DNA of 64,000 bases from Bretschneidera sinensis (Eukaryota; Streptophyta; Magnoliopsida; Brassicales; Akaniaceae). Below are positions 22,511 through 32,645 of the stretch, in pieces; position 1 is the stretch's first letter; each line of letters begins with the position of its first letter. Below the pieces are notes generated by a model that was given only the letters and a program-made list of their open reading frames with translations, had not been told where the DNA came from and searched no databases. The DNA is taken from assembly GCA_023935145.1 (NCBI GenBank), contig CM043698.1, positions 67,391,001 through 67,455,000 of the forward strand, read 5' to 3'. The translations under genes were made by a program, and so were the position numbers.

Positions 22511-24063
22511 ATGGCCGATAATCCTAATGAGAATGTTGCTCGGACACTTCAGGATTACCTCCACCCTACACTCATAGCCACACCATCATGCATCATGTTT
22601 CCAGCCAATACTCGCCAACTAGATTTTAAACCAGGGATGATATAATTACTCCCTACTTTTCATGGCTTGGATAATGAAAACCCATATGTGCACATTAAAG
22701 AGTTTGAGGAAGTAGTCGCGACTTTTCATAGTCACGATGAAACCAATGACATTGTTAGGCTTAAGTTCTTTCCTTTCGCTTTGAAGGATAGAGCTAAGAG
22801 TTAGCTATACTCACTAAGACCACGATCCATTGGGTCGTGGACTGAGATGACTCGAATTTTCTTTAATAAATACTTTCTCCAACACAAGACCAATGCTTTA
22901 AAAAGACAAATCTCCACCTTTGCACAAAAGGACAGCGAGACTTTGTATCAGTCTTGAGAGAGATTCAAAGAGTTACTGAGTATGTACCCTCACCATGGTA
23001 TGAGAATTGGCATTTAGTGAGCTATTTCTATGAGGGTCTTACCTATAGAGAACGCCAATTTTTAGAGATGATGTGTAATGGTGAATTCTTGGAGAAAGAT
23101 CCGGATGAGACTATAGAGTACCTCAATGAGCTTGCTGAAAAAGCTCACACTTGGACTGGACCTAGTGCTACTGAGAGCACAAATAGATCACGACATATAG
23201 AGAACCAAAATGGTGGTGGAATTTACCATCTTAGGAAAGAGGATAACCTTAAGGCCAAGGCCGAGATGCTCACTAGGGAACTAGAGGTATTAAAGACTAA
23301 AAGCTCAAAGCCAACACACGTGGTTAATCATGCAAAATCTTTTGGACCATGTTTTGTGTGTGGCGGGGTAGATCATCTCGTCCAAGAATGTCCCACATTT
23401 GTTTATATGAGAGGGATGTATAAGGAACAATGTAATGCCTTAGGCATGTACACGAAGCCTTCTACACCCTTCTCTAATACCTATAATCTGGGATGGCGAA
23501 ATCACCCCAATTTCAGCTAGAAGTCTGAAAACCAGTAGCTTGCACAACCCCCTGCACCACATCTTAAACCATATCATGCACCCGTGTCTTCTAGGAGTTC
23601 TTTAGAAGACACTTTACATGCTTTTATTGAAGCACAGGGGAAGACTAATCAAAGGCTTGAATCTTTAATTGTGTAGGTTATTGAAGAACATAAAGAGATA
23701 AAGAGCCAAGTGTCCAAGCTGACGAGCTACTTGAGTGTGACTGAGCGAGGTAAGTTCCCTTCTCAAGCTCAGTCCACATCCTACGGTCAGCACCAAACGC
23801 AACAGAAGAAAGAGGAGGTGAATGCCATTGAGACAGTTAGTGGTAAGTCATTACACATCCCAACACCGAACAAATCAGAGGATGTGGACGACAACCACCA
23901 AGTATATACCCTCACCCATGGCTTCACAAGAGCATATATCGAGCCAAAATCTGCATATGTTACTGATGACATCTTTAAGGTCTCTCCAAAGCACACAAGC
24001 AGCAAATTTAACAGTATAGCAATTGCTGGTGCATTCAACTCATGTTTGTCTATGAGGGAATAA
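22511..24063 (+). pseudogene. TRG-1 copy 2 gag
   Basis: Starts MADNPNENVARTLQDYLHPT like copy 1. Stops occur at about codons 46, 98 and 149, and a one-base deletion at about 22998 (CATGGTATGAG against CATGGGTATGAG) shifts the frame. The frame then stays open through YLNELAEKAHTW and the CCHC knuckle (CFVCGGVDHLVQEC) to TAG after NHPNFS at 23518-23520. The C-terminal extension reads to 24063. Several of the stops fit TGG to TAG or TGA transitions. Confidence 0.85.
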
Positions 24064-24081
24064 AAGTGTCTGGCTAAAGAC

Positions 24082-24211
24082 GTAAAACTTAGCGCTTATG
24101 GGAGGCACCCCATAGCATATCCTTTTATCGTTATTGTTTTTCATAATTCTTTTTCTTGTTTATTATTAGTATTTTGTTGTTTTCCAGTTTTACTTTCGTA
24201 TTTATTTTCAG
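24082..24211 (+). other. Putative conserved intron, TRG-1 copy 2
   Basis: GAC|GTAAAACTTAGCGCTTATGG to TTTATTTTCAG|GGTGAAATATACGAAG, 130 nt. Confidence 0.5.
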
Positions 24212-25670
24212 GGTGAAATATACGAAGCAGTTCAAATGGCGGTGCACAATTTTCAGATTCTGTGCATTTTTGGTTACAAAGGGAGTTTCCTTATTTTTTG
24301 CTTTCACATTGAGGACAATGTCTACTTTAAGTTGGGGGTGGAGGAAACATATTCCTGTTTTTCATGTTTTTCATTGAACTGCTTGGTGTCATTTTACCTT
24401 TTTGTTTGTTTTTACCTTGGAGTTAGTTCATATGTCGATGATATGAGCCTAATTGAGATGCCATATAGCGTTTAGAAGAAGTTAAATCTTACTTCGCTTT
24501 AAGAATAAATTTAGTGTCAATCTTTCTTTGGTTTGAGACTCTGGTTTGTGGTAAGATTGCATGATTAGTCTAAAGCATTTGGAGAAGTTTTATGTGCGAT
24601 TGTTTTGTGAATATTTTTGTGGTCTCAACAAGCTCTAAAACTTATTTGATAATCACTTGAGGCGAAAATCATAGAATGCACACTACTTAGGATATGATAT
24701 AGGCCATTTTTGAACCGTTTGAGCCTTTCAAACTTATCCTTGTTATATTTATCGCTAGTCACCTGTTTGAGCCTTTTTCTTGAAAAGAAAAATTGAGCCT
24801 TGTTTTTTTTTGATAAACCATTTACTTACCTTTATGAGCCTAAAAATATTTTATTCTTACCTTTCTTTTAAAAGAACTTAGTTATACACATGTTGTGAGA
24901 AGCACTTAAAAGGAGTGAGAGTGGAAATATGAGAAAATATTACTACCATAACCCAAGTATATTAAAAGAGATAAGTTGGGGGTTGTGGAAAAGAAAAGAA
25001 AAGAATGAAAGAGGAGGTGAATGGTCTTATGCCAAACTAAAAGAAAAAGATGAATTATGGCAAAGAAAGAAAAGAAAAAAAATAGTGATTTATTGCGAAA
25101 AATGGTTGAAAGAGTTAGGTGTTGAAGTAAGGTTATCTTGTGCTTAAAGTGGTCATGTTTAAATTAAGAGACTTAGTTCTTTTATTTTTTTAAACTTTCC
25201 CGTTCTTTATTGACCTTTACCCTAGCCTAACGTTACAAGCTTATAAAAGACCTATTGATCCGATGCAGTGTGATTTTTCTACATAGTGGAGAGTGATTTG
25301 AAAAGTAAGCCTATGGAGGTTGATTTGTGATTGGTGTCATGCAATTAATATGTTTTTAGTGGCCAAGACTTGTATTCATGCTATGTTGTACATAAAATCA
25401 TCCAGGAGTTTGGACTAATGTATTGTGGTAAGAAGGATGTTAAGAGTCGATAACGATTTTAAGGTTGACATTTTGATTATTCTTGGACTTGAGTGATATT
25501 TAATGATTCTATTTTTTGTATGTTATGCATGATTTTTGAGACAAATATTTTTGAATCACTCTTGGTTAACACAAGCATTGCTGTATTTTGCTTTGAATTC
25601 TAAATAAAGAGTTCATTTCTTGTTTTTTGCTTGAATTGCTAGGGATGAGCAATAAGCTAGTTGGGGGTTG
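24212..25670 (+). other. TRG-1 copy 2, non-coding 3' region
   Basis: Collinear with 18878-20348: the internal purine tract AAGTTGGGGGTGGAGGAAA at 24329-24347, A/G-rich runs near 24985 and the terminal polypurine tract before LTR 3. A 13-bp-scale difference near 25098 distinguishes it from copy 1. No gene seen. Confidence 0.65.
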
Positions 25671-27387
25671 TGATAAGAGTCATATAATGCATCTAAACAA
25701 TACTTAACTGTTAGTATTTTAGGGTTGATCTCGGTCGTAATCGCACTTTTACATGCTAATAACTCTAAAGTGATATTCATAAATCATTGACTTAATTTGA
25801 TGCATTTTCAGGTGCTTTGAGTACAAAAGAGATGATAAAGCGATCCATGTTTAAAGCGCCAAAAGATCTTGGGTGTCGGTGCTCGTATTTATCCAAGGTT
25901 TAGACAAGTCCAAACATGACTCAAAGATGGTTAAAGTCTAAACTAAGGTTGGAGTAATAAATTACAGTAAGTTAAAAGACTGCACACAAGTGTGTGCATC
26001 ACTTTGGAGCAAGGAAAGGGTAGGCACACTAGTGTGTGCACTTCTGCATACAAGCTGAAGGAGTTTCACTAAATCGCCAGAATTGCCTGTGCAGATCAAT
26101 CATCTTTGCAGATTAAACTGTATTGATGCAGGAAGAACCAGGAGATGAGCCATATATGCTTAGAAAGATCCGGAAGTCTATTTTCTGGAGAATTTTACGG
26201 TTTGTAAAAATGATTTTTCTAGAGAAATTTATGGCAGTTTTAGTGGACATAGGTTAGACCTCCAGAACAGCATCTGCCTAGCGCCTAGGCGTGGAGAATA
26301 GAGCACCGCACCACCCAGACTTCTCCAATCTGCAAGAGTGAGCGCCTAGGAGCCCAACAATGAGCACCATGCCTTCCAAAACACTTCAATCTCAAACATA
26401 ACCAGTGCCTAGGCGCAGGTAAGGCAGCACCTAGGCGCCCACTCGCCTCTTGACCTGATTAGGGCGAGCAAATGACATTATTCCGAAGACCAAAATGCCT
26501 CCTCATGGGCTATAAATACACCTTTAAAGAGTGTGCAGCAGGGCAAGCAAGGAGGAGAGAAAAAAGAGAGGATCAAAGGGATCCAAATCCAGCATTCTTC
26601 CATTTTATTTTTAAGTTTCTTGAGGGCTGGAAATCAAGGGGGAGAGCATCCATATTGTTCTTCCACCTTGAGTTTCATGGCCAACTAATCTTCATACAAG
26701 GGAAAGGGATGAATCCTTAGGGATTTATTGTTCGTTATTTCTTTTTCTTGATTCGGTTGTACGAATTTATTGTTGAAAATTGTTTGTGAATTATTCATTG
26801 ATTAAGTAAGAAGGATTTGAGTTCATGTGATAGATGCACTTTTTATTCTTCTTCTTTCAAATTCTCTTAATTCGGTGATTGGATCCTTCTCCTCCATTGA
26901 TTTTGTTTGGATTTGATTGATTCAGGTAGATTATTTTACTGATTGTCTATTTCTGCAATATTGTCATTGTGATATATTATCGTTTCTTGATAATCTTTAA
27001 GATCGGTCTTGTGTGCTTGAACCGAAATCAATGAGTAATTTGTAGCAATTATATTTGAGTTATAAATGCGCTAGATTGAATATATTTCGATTGGTTGTTT
27101 GGGATGTGAAACTTGCAATAGAGATAAAATCAATTGAATCAAGAGTGGAAATAGAGAACGAACCTAAGGAGGATTCCCGGAACCTTTTTATTTCTTATTT
27201 ATATTTCATTTACATTCACGCAATTTTTCTTACATTATCTCATTATCAAAACCCAAAAATCTTTCATTTAACTTTTATCGTTCGTTTTAAGGTTTACACA
27301 TTTTCCGTTGTACTTAACTTGTTTCCCTATGGAATTGACACCCCAAAGTTGTACTACAACTACCGCGTTATACTTTGGACGTAATCA
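25671..27387 (+). repeat. TRG-1 LTR 3
   Basis: 1717 bp, starting TGATAAGAGTC and ending GTAATCA. The palindrome cluster is at 26280-26440 and the TATA box CTATAAATAC at 26510-26519. Compared with LTR 2 it lacks a block of about 65 bp near 26650, within a duplicated GGAGAGCAT..TTCTTCCA..CTTGA segment. Confidence 0.93.
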
Positions 27388-28446
27388 CAACCCGAAGGCT
27401 ATGAAGAAGGAAGGCAGGGAGAGTTGGTATACAAATTGAAGAAATCTCTCTATGGCCTGAAGCAATCACCTCGGCAATGGAATAAGAGGTTTGATTCCTT
27501 TGTAATCAGCTTGGGTTTTATGAGGAGCTACTATGATTCATGCTTGTACTACAAGGGGTAAAAGGTTGAGAAAGTGGTGATCATCCTCATCTATGTTGAT
27601 GATATATTGCTGGTTGAGAGTATCATGGAGAGGATAAGAAAATTGAAGGCTCAACTCAGTGAGGAGTTTGAGATGAAGGATCTTAGCCATGCATAGAAGA
27701 TCCTTGGGATGTGTATCATCCGAGAAAGGGAGAGAAACAGATTGAAGATCTCTCAAACTTCCTACATAGAGAAGACGATATCTAAGTTCTCTATAGAAGA
27801 TAGCAAACCAGTAAAGGTTACCCTTGCTGGTCATTTCAAGTTCTCCAGCGATCAATGTCCGAGATCAGAGGTGGAGAAGAAGGAAATGGAAAAGGTTCCT
27901 GACTCTAGTGTGGTTGGTTCTGTCATGTTCATGATGGTAAGCACTAGACCTGACATTGCTCATGCAATAAGTGTTCTCAGCAGGTTTATGAGTAATCCCG
28001 GAAAGGAGCATTAGCTTGGGATGAAGTGGTTGCTGAGGTACTTGAAAGGAAGCCCAGAAGTAGGGCTGGTTTATGAGAAGAGGGGTAAGTTCATCTACCT
28101 TGAGAGTTATGCTGATTCAGACTATGGAGCAGACCGGGATAAAAAGAGATCGATTACTTCTTACTTCTTCAACTTAAACAAATTTTGTGTAAGTTGGAAA
28201 GCTCAGTTGTAGCCAGTGGTAGCACTCTCAACAACCGAGACTGAGTACATAGCGGCTACGGAAGCCATCAAGGAGGCTATGTGGTGCAAAGGGTTGTTGG
28301 AAGAGTTGAAGCTACTAGAGGAGCAAGTTATGGTGTATTCGGATAGCCAAAGTGCATTGCACTTGTGTAGGAATCCGGTGTTCCATGAGAGGACAAAGCA
28401 CATGGATGTTCAATACCATTTCATTCAGGAAAATGTTACGAAATGA
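27388..28446 (+). pseudogene. Copia-A pol, part 2: second half of RT and RNase H
   Basis: RT resumes in the correct frame after the second CAACC copy: SLYGLKQSPRQWNKRF, then the catalytic YVDD at 27592-27603. Stops interrupt at about 27559, 27695 and 28012. RNase H shows YADSDYGADRDKKRSITSY near 28108 and ALSTTETEYIAATEA near 28225, and ends FIQENVTK at 28446. The frame continuity across the insertion confirms that TRG-1 is a later arrival. Confidence 0.9.
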
Positions 28447-28643
28447 TGCATTCATGTGGACAAGGTAGCCAGGGAAGAAAACTCTGCGGATTTAGGTAAT
28501 AAAGTTCTACCTCTAAGCAAGTTCAATCATTGCCTTGAACTTCTTAGGATTAGAGTCGGTTGATATGATGACTTAAGATAAGTTTAGATACTGAGTTCTC
28601 TACATAATGGGTTCGATTTTAATGCTTAGACAAAGGTAGAGAT

Positions 28644-29527
28644 TGTTGGACTTTGTCTAAGATTTAAACAGAAAAAGGAAGGAAAAAATATCAGCATGTT
28701 CAGCAAGGGGTGCACACCAGTGTGCACCATGGCCCAGCCTTGTCCAGGCCATGGTGCCCAGCAAGCAGGAGTGCTGGAGGAAGGGGCAAGCCGTGGCACT
28801 GCCTCCCCAAGGCCACAGCCCCCAGAATGGTTGCAAGTGGAGGTGCTTCAGCTCTATTCAAGGCCGCAGTACACCCTGTTTCAGGCCGCGGTGCTAGGCA
28901 CACTGATGCGCACATATTTTTAGCCTTTAGTTGAGTTCGTGAGACATGCTCAAAACACATTGGATCACTAAGGATTGATGGAGGGCCATGGTTAATTGGT
29001 CATCAAGATCTAAGGGTGGAGATTGACCCTCAAGATTGAACAAGAAGTTTGTGCACTATATAAAGGGTCACCTAGCTTCATTCTCATCAATTAATTGAGA
29101 GATTACAAGAGACACATTGTGACATACAAGTTATTATTACACAAGAGATAATTGTGTGAGAGTGCAAAGACACAAAACATAAGAGGGACTCATTGTAAAG
29201 AGGCTGGTTGTAACGAGAGAAGTAGTATAGATTAGATAGAGATTGTAATAGTTCTTATCTTCTTCATTTCTTCTCTTCTTGGTTCTTCAAGAATTTGGGT
29301 TTATTGGAGATGGTTGTTTTATTTTGTAAAGAACTCCATTGATAAGATAGTGCAGAGAGCTTATAGGAGCTCACGGGGACGTAGGCACATTGTCGAACCT
29401 CGATAACAAATTGCTTGTGTTCTTTTCTTTCTTGCTTTCATTTGCTGTTTCATTTCATTACAAGTCATTCTAGACTTGGGTGTTTGGGAATCATCACCTA
29501 GGCATTCTTGTGAGGTGATTTCCAACA
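28644..29527 (+). repeat. 3' LTR of Copia-A
   Basis: 884 bp, TGTTGGACTTTG to TTCCAACA, preceded by the purine-rich CAAAGGTAGAGAT. It holds the near-palindrome GTGCACACCAGTGTGCAC at about 28708 (inverted arms GTGCACAC/GTGTGCAC around CA). The TATA box is at 29058-29065. Confidence 0.93.
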
Positions 29528-29943
29528 TTCCACACAAAGGAACATGAGAAGTTTAGACGATCTCAAAATTTGGGAGTTTTGGTTGAAGCGGAGGATCAAA
29601 TGTATTATGGTGTGCTCAAAGATATCATCGAGTTAGATTACTATGGGGTGTTTAAGATTGTTTTGTTTCGTTGTGATTGAGTGGATATTAATTCATCTAG
29701 GGGTTTAACGAAAGATGCAGGTGGGTGCATTCTCGTGAACTTGGCTAGGTTCATACACACTGGTCAGTTATTGAAGGATGACCCGTTCATTATTTCATAT
29801 CAAGGGAAATAAGTGTTTTACGTGCAAGACCCAACAAGAAAGGAATGGTATCATGTTGTTATCACAAAGGCAAGGGACCTATATGAAATGGGGGAAAACG
29901 CACAGGAAGAGGATGATGACACTTACAATCAGTGCATGCCTTC
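29528..29943 (+). pseudogene. TNP2-type transposase, C-terminal DUF4216-like part
   Basis: Reading resumes after the second TTCCA copy with HTKEHEKFRRSQNLGVLVEA, then a YYGVLKDIIELDYYG motif typical of the DUF4216 domain that follows DUF4218 in these transposases. The last part reads VQDPTRKEWYHV and an acidic tail (EEDDDTYNQC). There are at least two in-frame stops. It is cut at 29944 by Copia-B. The fit of this segment to the fragment ending at 11104 proves that Copia-A inserted into the transposase. Confidence 0.85.
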
Positions 29944-30257
29944 TGTTGACCCTCATCTAAATTTTAATAATGACAAAACACAACTCTAATTGGACTAATA
30001 GTATTATCTAAGTGTTTTAAATGATAAAAGCTATAGCCAAGAATCAAGATGCAAGAACTCAACCCAAATCAAACACCAAGTCAAGACAGAAGATCTAGTA
30101 TAGGCATAAGGTATTGAAACAAGTTGTAAATCTCACTTGTTCAGGTAACTAGCTTGTCTTATGACTTTTTTGTAAAAGTATTTTAACAAAACTATTCATT
30201 CAAACGTTTTTAAGTAAAAAATATTTCAAAACATGAAAAATTAGGTTGAAGGGCAAC

Positions 30258-30457
30258 CCAGTCGACTGGATCCCTATACCAGATGACTGGGATATGGGAC
30301 AGTATATCCCCAGTCGACTAGCCTCTTGGATAGTCTATCCCCAGTTGACTGGGTGATCAATATTAGTCAACTGGTATCTTGGACAGAATGTCCCCAGTCG
30401 ACTGGTACTCTTCACAGCCTTAAAAAGTGAGACTTTTTACTTGACCCAGTCGACTGG
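30258..30457 (+). repeat. CCAGTCGACTGG palindrome cluster in U3 of Copia-B
   Basis: About seven copies of a perfect 12-bp palindrome or one- to two-base variants, at about 30258, 30279, 30310, 30341, 30363, 30394 and 30446, at irregular spacing. The cluster ends 87 bp before the TATA box. The equivalent cluster in the Copia-C LTR is 46868-47090. Confidence 0.92.
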
Positions 30458-30543
30458 TAATTCAAAAAATATTACCGTTGAGACACGAGACTTGAGCACT
30501 TAATGCACCAAATCAGTACCAAACGGCCATATTAGCTCAAGGC

Positions 30544-30550
30544 TATATAA
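30544..30550 (+). promoter_or_regulatory. LTR TATA box (Copia-B)
   Basis: TATATAA in GGCTATATAAAACCC. The Copia-C LTRs show the same box on the minus strand at 46765-46771 and 55729-55735. Confidence 0.65.
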
Positions 30551-30751
30551 AACCCACTCCAATGAGCATTTAAGAACAGAGGATTACACATTCAATCAAG
30601 TTTTTGCTCATTAATACACAAAAGCTTTGAAACATTTATTGTTGAGCCATTCTTTAAGCTTTACTTTGAAAGAGAGATATTGTTCATTTGTAAAAGCATT
30701 CATTGCTATCTCTCTACCATTTACTTTACAGCAATTCATATTTATTATAAA

Positions 30752-30842
30752 GGGATTAACTTCCGAAAAGAAGAGATTAGTCTCCGAGAGGAAGGGATGA
30801 GCTTCCGAGAGGAAGAGATGAGCTTCTGAGAGGAATGGATTG
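30752..30842 (+). repeat. Tandem hairpin repeats in the transcribed LTR
   Basis: Four units of about 20 bp built on CTTCCGAGAGGAAG, each an inverted repeat with a 4-base loop, lie about 200 bp downstream of the TATA box and so should be in the RNA. Copia-C has four units at 46481-46574 and a worn set at 55450-55545. Confidence 0.8.
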
Positions 30843-31128
30843 TTTGTAAGGTTTGTGCAACACCCGTAAAGTTGTACGACTAAGAGTTTTAGTGGATTAC
30901 TTCAAGGAGGTTCCTTGAAGAGAGTGGACGTAGGGTCGGAATGAATCTGATATTGCCGAACCACTATAAACTGAGTTTGCACTTTCTATTCCTTAAACTC
31001 TTTTATTTAAAGCACATTACTTGTTTATACGCTTATGCATTTAACTGTTTTTATAAACTTGCAAGTAATTAGTGAAAGTTTTTAAAAACCAATTCACCCC
31101 CCCTCTTGGATTGGAACCTCAATCTATA

Positions 31129-31143
31129 ATTGGTATCAAAGCC
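31129..31143 (+). other. Copia-B primer-binding site
   Basis: ATTGGTATCAAAGCC, one transition from the initiator Met tRNA complement TGGTATCAGAGC, directly after the LTR. Confidence 0.8.
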
Positions 31144-31183
31144 TTGTTCTCAATTTTAGGCTTAAAATCCTTGAGTTGATCCG

Positions 31184-32580
31184 ATGGCATCGAATAGCTA
31201 TTCTGAGGGACATTCCTACACTATGCCTCCCTTATTCAATGGCTCCAACTCTAACTATTGGAAAAATGGGATGAAAATCTTTGTCGAATGACAAGATTGT
31301 AATCTATGGAGAGTCATTGAGGAAAGACCTGGATTTCTTGCAAAGGAAATAACTATTGGAGAAATCAATCAAACAATGCCTAAACTCAAAACTGAGTACA
31401 ATGATGAGGATTGTAGAATGATGTCTCTCAATAGTAGAGCCACAAGTATTTTACATTGTGCTTTAGACATATTTGAATACAATAAAATCTCTGCATGTGT
31501 TTTAGCTAAGGAGATATGGGATAAATTGCAAGTTACATATGAAGGAACTAGTGAGGTTAAAAAATCAACAATCTATATGCTAGTATCTGAATATGAATCT
31601 TTTAGAATGTCTCCTAACGAAACAATTTCTCAAATGCACTCACGTTTCACAACTATTGTTAATGGTTTGAAACTTCTTGGTAGGAATATTGAAGAGTTTG
31701 AACTAACAAGAAAAATCTTAAGATCTTTGCCACCCACTTGGAAAGCAAAGAAGACGGCCATCACGGAGGCCAAAGATCTCGACAAACTTGATGTTGAGAC
31801 ACTTCTTGGGTCATTGTTGACATATGAAATGGAAGAAATGAATCCCATTGTCAATGATGATGAGAAGAAGAAAAAGGTGATTGCTCTCAAAGCCTCTATG
31901 AGCAACAAAGAAGAAGAAACGAAAGAAAAAGTGGAGAGCAGTGAAGAAGATGGTGAGATGGCTTTAATCACCAAACAGTTTCACATATTCTTGAAGAAAA
32001 CCAAGAAACCATACACAAAGTATCCCATTTCAAAAAGGGAACCACTTGTGTGTTATGGATGCAAGAAGCCCAGTCACATGAAGGTTGATTGTACAGCTAC
32101 AAGCAAACCATACAAGAGCTTCAAGAAGAAAGCTATGATTGCAACCACTTGGAGTGATGATGAAGAAAAAGACTCCTCAGATAAAGAGATCAGATACGAG
32201 GAAATTGCAAACCTATGTCTTATGGAAATCGATGATGAAAATGAGGTATTGACTTCTCTCTCTTCAAAAAATAACATTGTTAGTAGTAGTGAGGAATTGA
32301 TAGAAGTCATAATTGAAATACATGAAGTGTTGAAGAAATTTGATTCTAGGAACTCTATTCTTAAGAAAGAGGTGTCATCTCTCATCTCTTTCTAAAGAGA
32401 TGATAGGTCTAAAAGAAGAAAAAGATAAACTATCTTCATTGCTTTATGATTCTTCTCAAGATTTTCTTAAAGATGAAAACGAAAACTTAAAGAAGAAGAT
32501 AATATAATTGAATGGCACAATATCTTGACTCATGCTTAGAAAACAAAAGCCTGATGAAGTGCTATCTTGTCAATGATTAA
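31184..32580 (+). pseudogene. Copia-B gag
   Basis: Starts MASNSYSEGHSYT with LFNGSN..YWK, the typical opening of SIRE-like gag. A TGA at 31289-31291 replaces a glycine codon seen in Copia-C. The frame is then open to 32395: a UBN2 gag core (EIWDKLQVTYEGTSEVKKS, LRSLPPTWKAKKTAI), a lysine/glutamate-rich stretch and a zinc knuckle near 32061 (CYGCKKPSHMKVDC). An acidic SDDEE region and a coiled coil follow. Beyond 32395 the frame shifts (EMIGLKEEKDKL) and decays. Confidence 0.88.
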
Positions 32581-32645
32581 GTGGAGGAAAATCTGGGTTA
32601 AGATATTCTCCATTAGGCAAGAAAAAATCAAAAGAGAGCTTATTC

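Larger units (their letters stand above)
15036..27387 (+). mobile_element. TRG-1: gag-only gypsy-type element in a three-LTR tandem
   Basis: Three direct LTRs (15036-16780, 20349-22115, 25671-27387) separate two closely similar internal regions of about 3.57 kb. Only the outer ends are flanked by the 5-bp TSD CAACC (15031-15035 and 27388-27392), so the whole unit sits at one target site. Each internal region has an Asp-tRNA-type primer site, a gag with a CCHC knuckle, a conserved intron-like segment and a polypurine tract. Neither has protease, RT, RNase H or integrase. This matches the non-autonomous TR-GAG class of plant elements, presumably mobilised by an Athila-like partner. Confidence 0.9.
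11105..29527 (+). mobile_element. Copia-A: Ty1/copia (Tork/TNT1-like) retrotransposon, interrupted
   Basis: A complete element bounded by LTRs of 887 and 884 bp (both TGTTGGA...TTCCAACA) and by a 5-bp TSD TTCCA (11100-11104 and 29528-29532). A methionine-tRNA primer site follows the 5' LTR. The order gag, protease, integrase, RT, RNase H is that of Ty1/copia, and the gag start (MGSNFIVEKFDGKG) is of the TNT1 type. TRG-1 occupies 15036-27387 inside the RT. Without it the element is about 6.1 kb. Coding is broken by stops and frameshifts. Confidence 0.93.
4901..29943 (+). mobile_element. CACTA (En/Spm) transposon, 5' part, interrupted
   Basis: It starts with the terminal sequence CACTACAAGG at 4901, preceded by TTT (possible 3-bp TSD). 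Subterminal repeats and a TNP2-type transposase reading left to right follow. Only 4901-11104 and 29528-29943 belong to it. The interval between is Copia-A, bounded by TTCCA duplications. At 29944 it is interrupted again by Copia-B and the rest runs out of the window. The element lies in the first intron of the bHLH gene, in the same orientation. Its 3' terminus and second gene (TNPA type) are not visible. Confidence 0.85.
29944..31128 (+). repeat. 5' LTR of Copia-B
   Basis: 1185 bp from TGTTGACCCTCATC to CAATCTATA (usual end TCTACA, as in Copia-C). U3 holds the CCAGTCGACTGG cluster, then TATATAA at 30544-30550. The transcribed part holds a GGAAG/CTTCC hairpin array. Confidence 0.92.

Noticed and set aside
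31630..31974. Long antisense ORFs opposite Copia-B and Copia-C gag (also 54300-54644)
   Set aside because: Serine-rich low-complexity shadows of the Glu/Lys-rich gag. They are conserved only because the sense strand is conserved.
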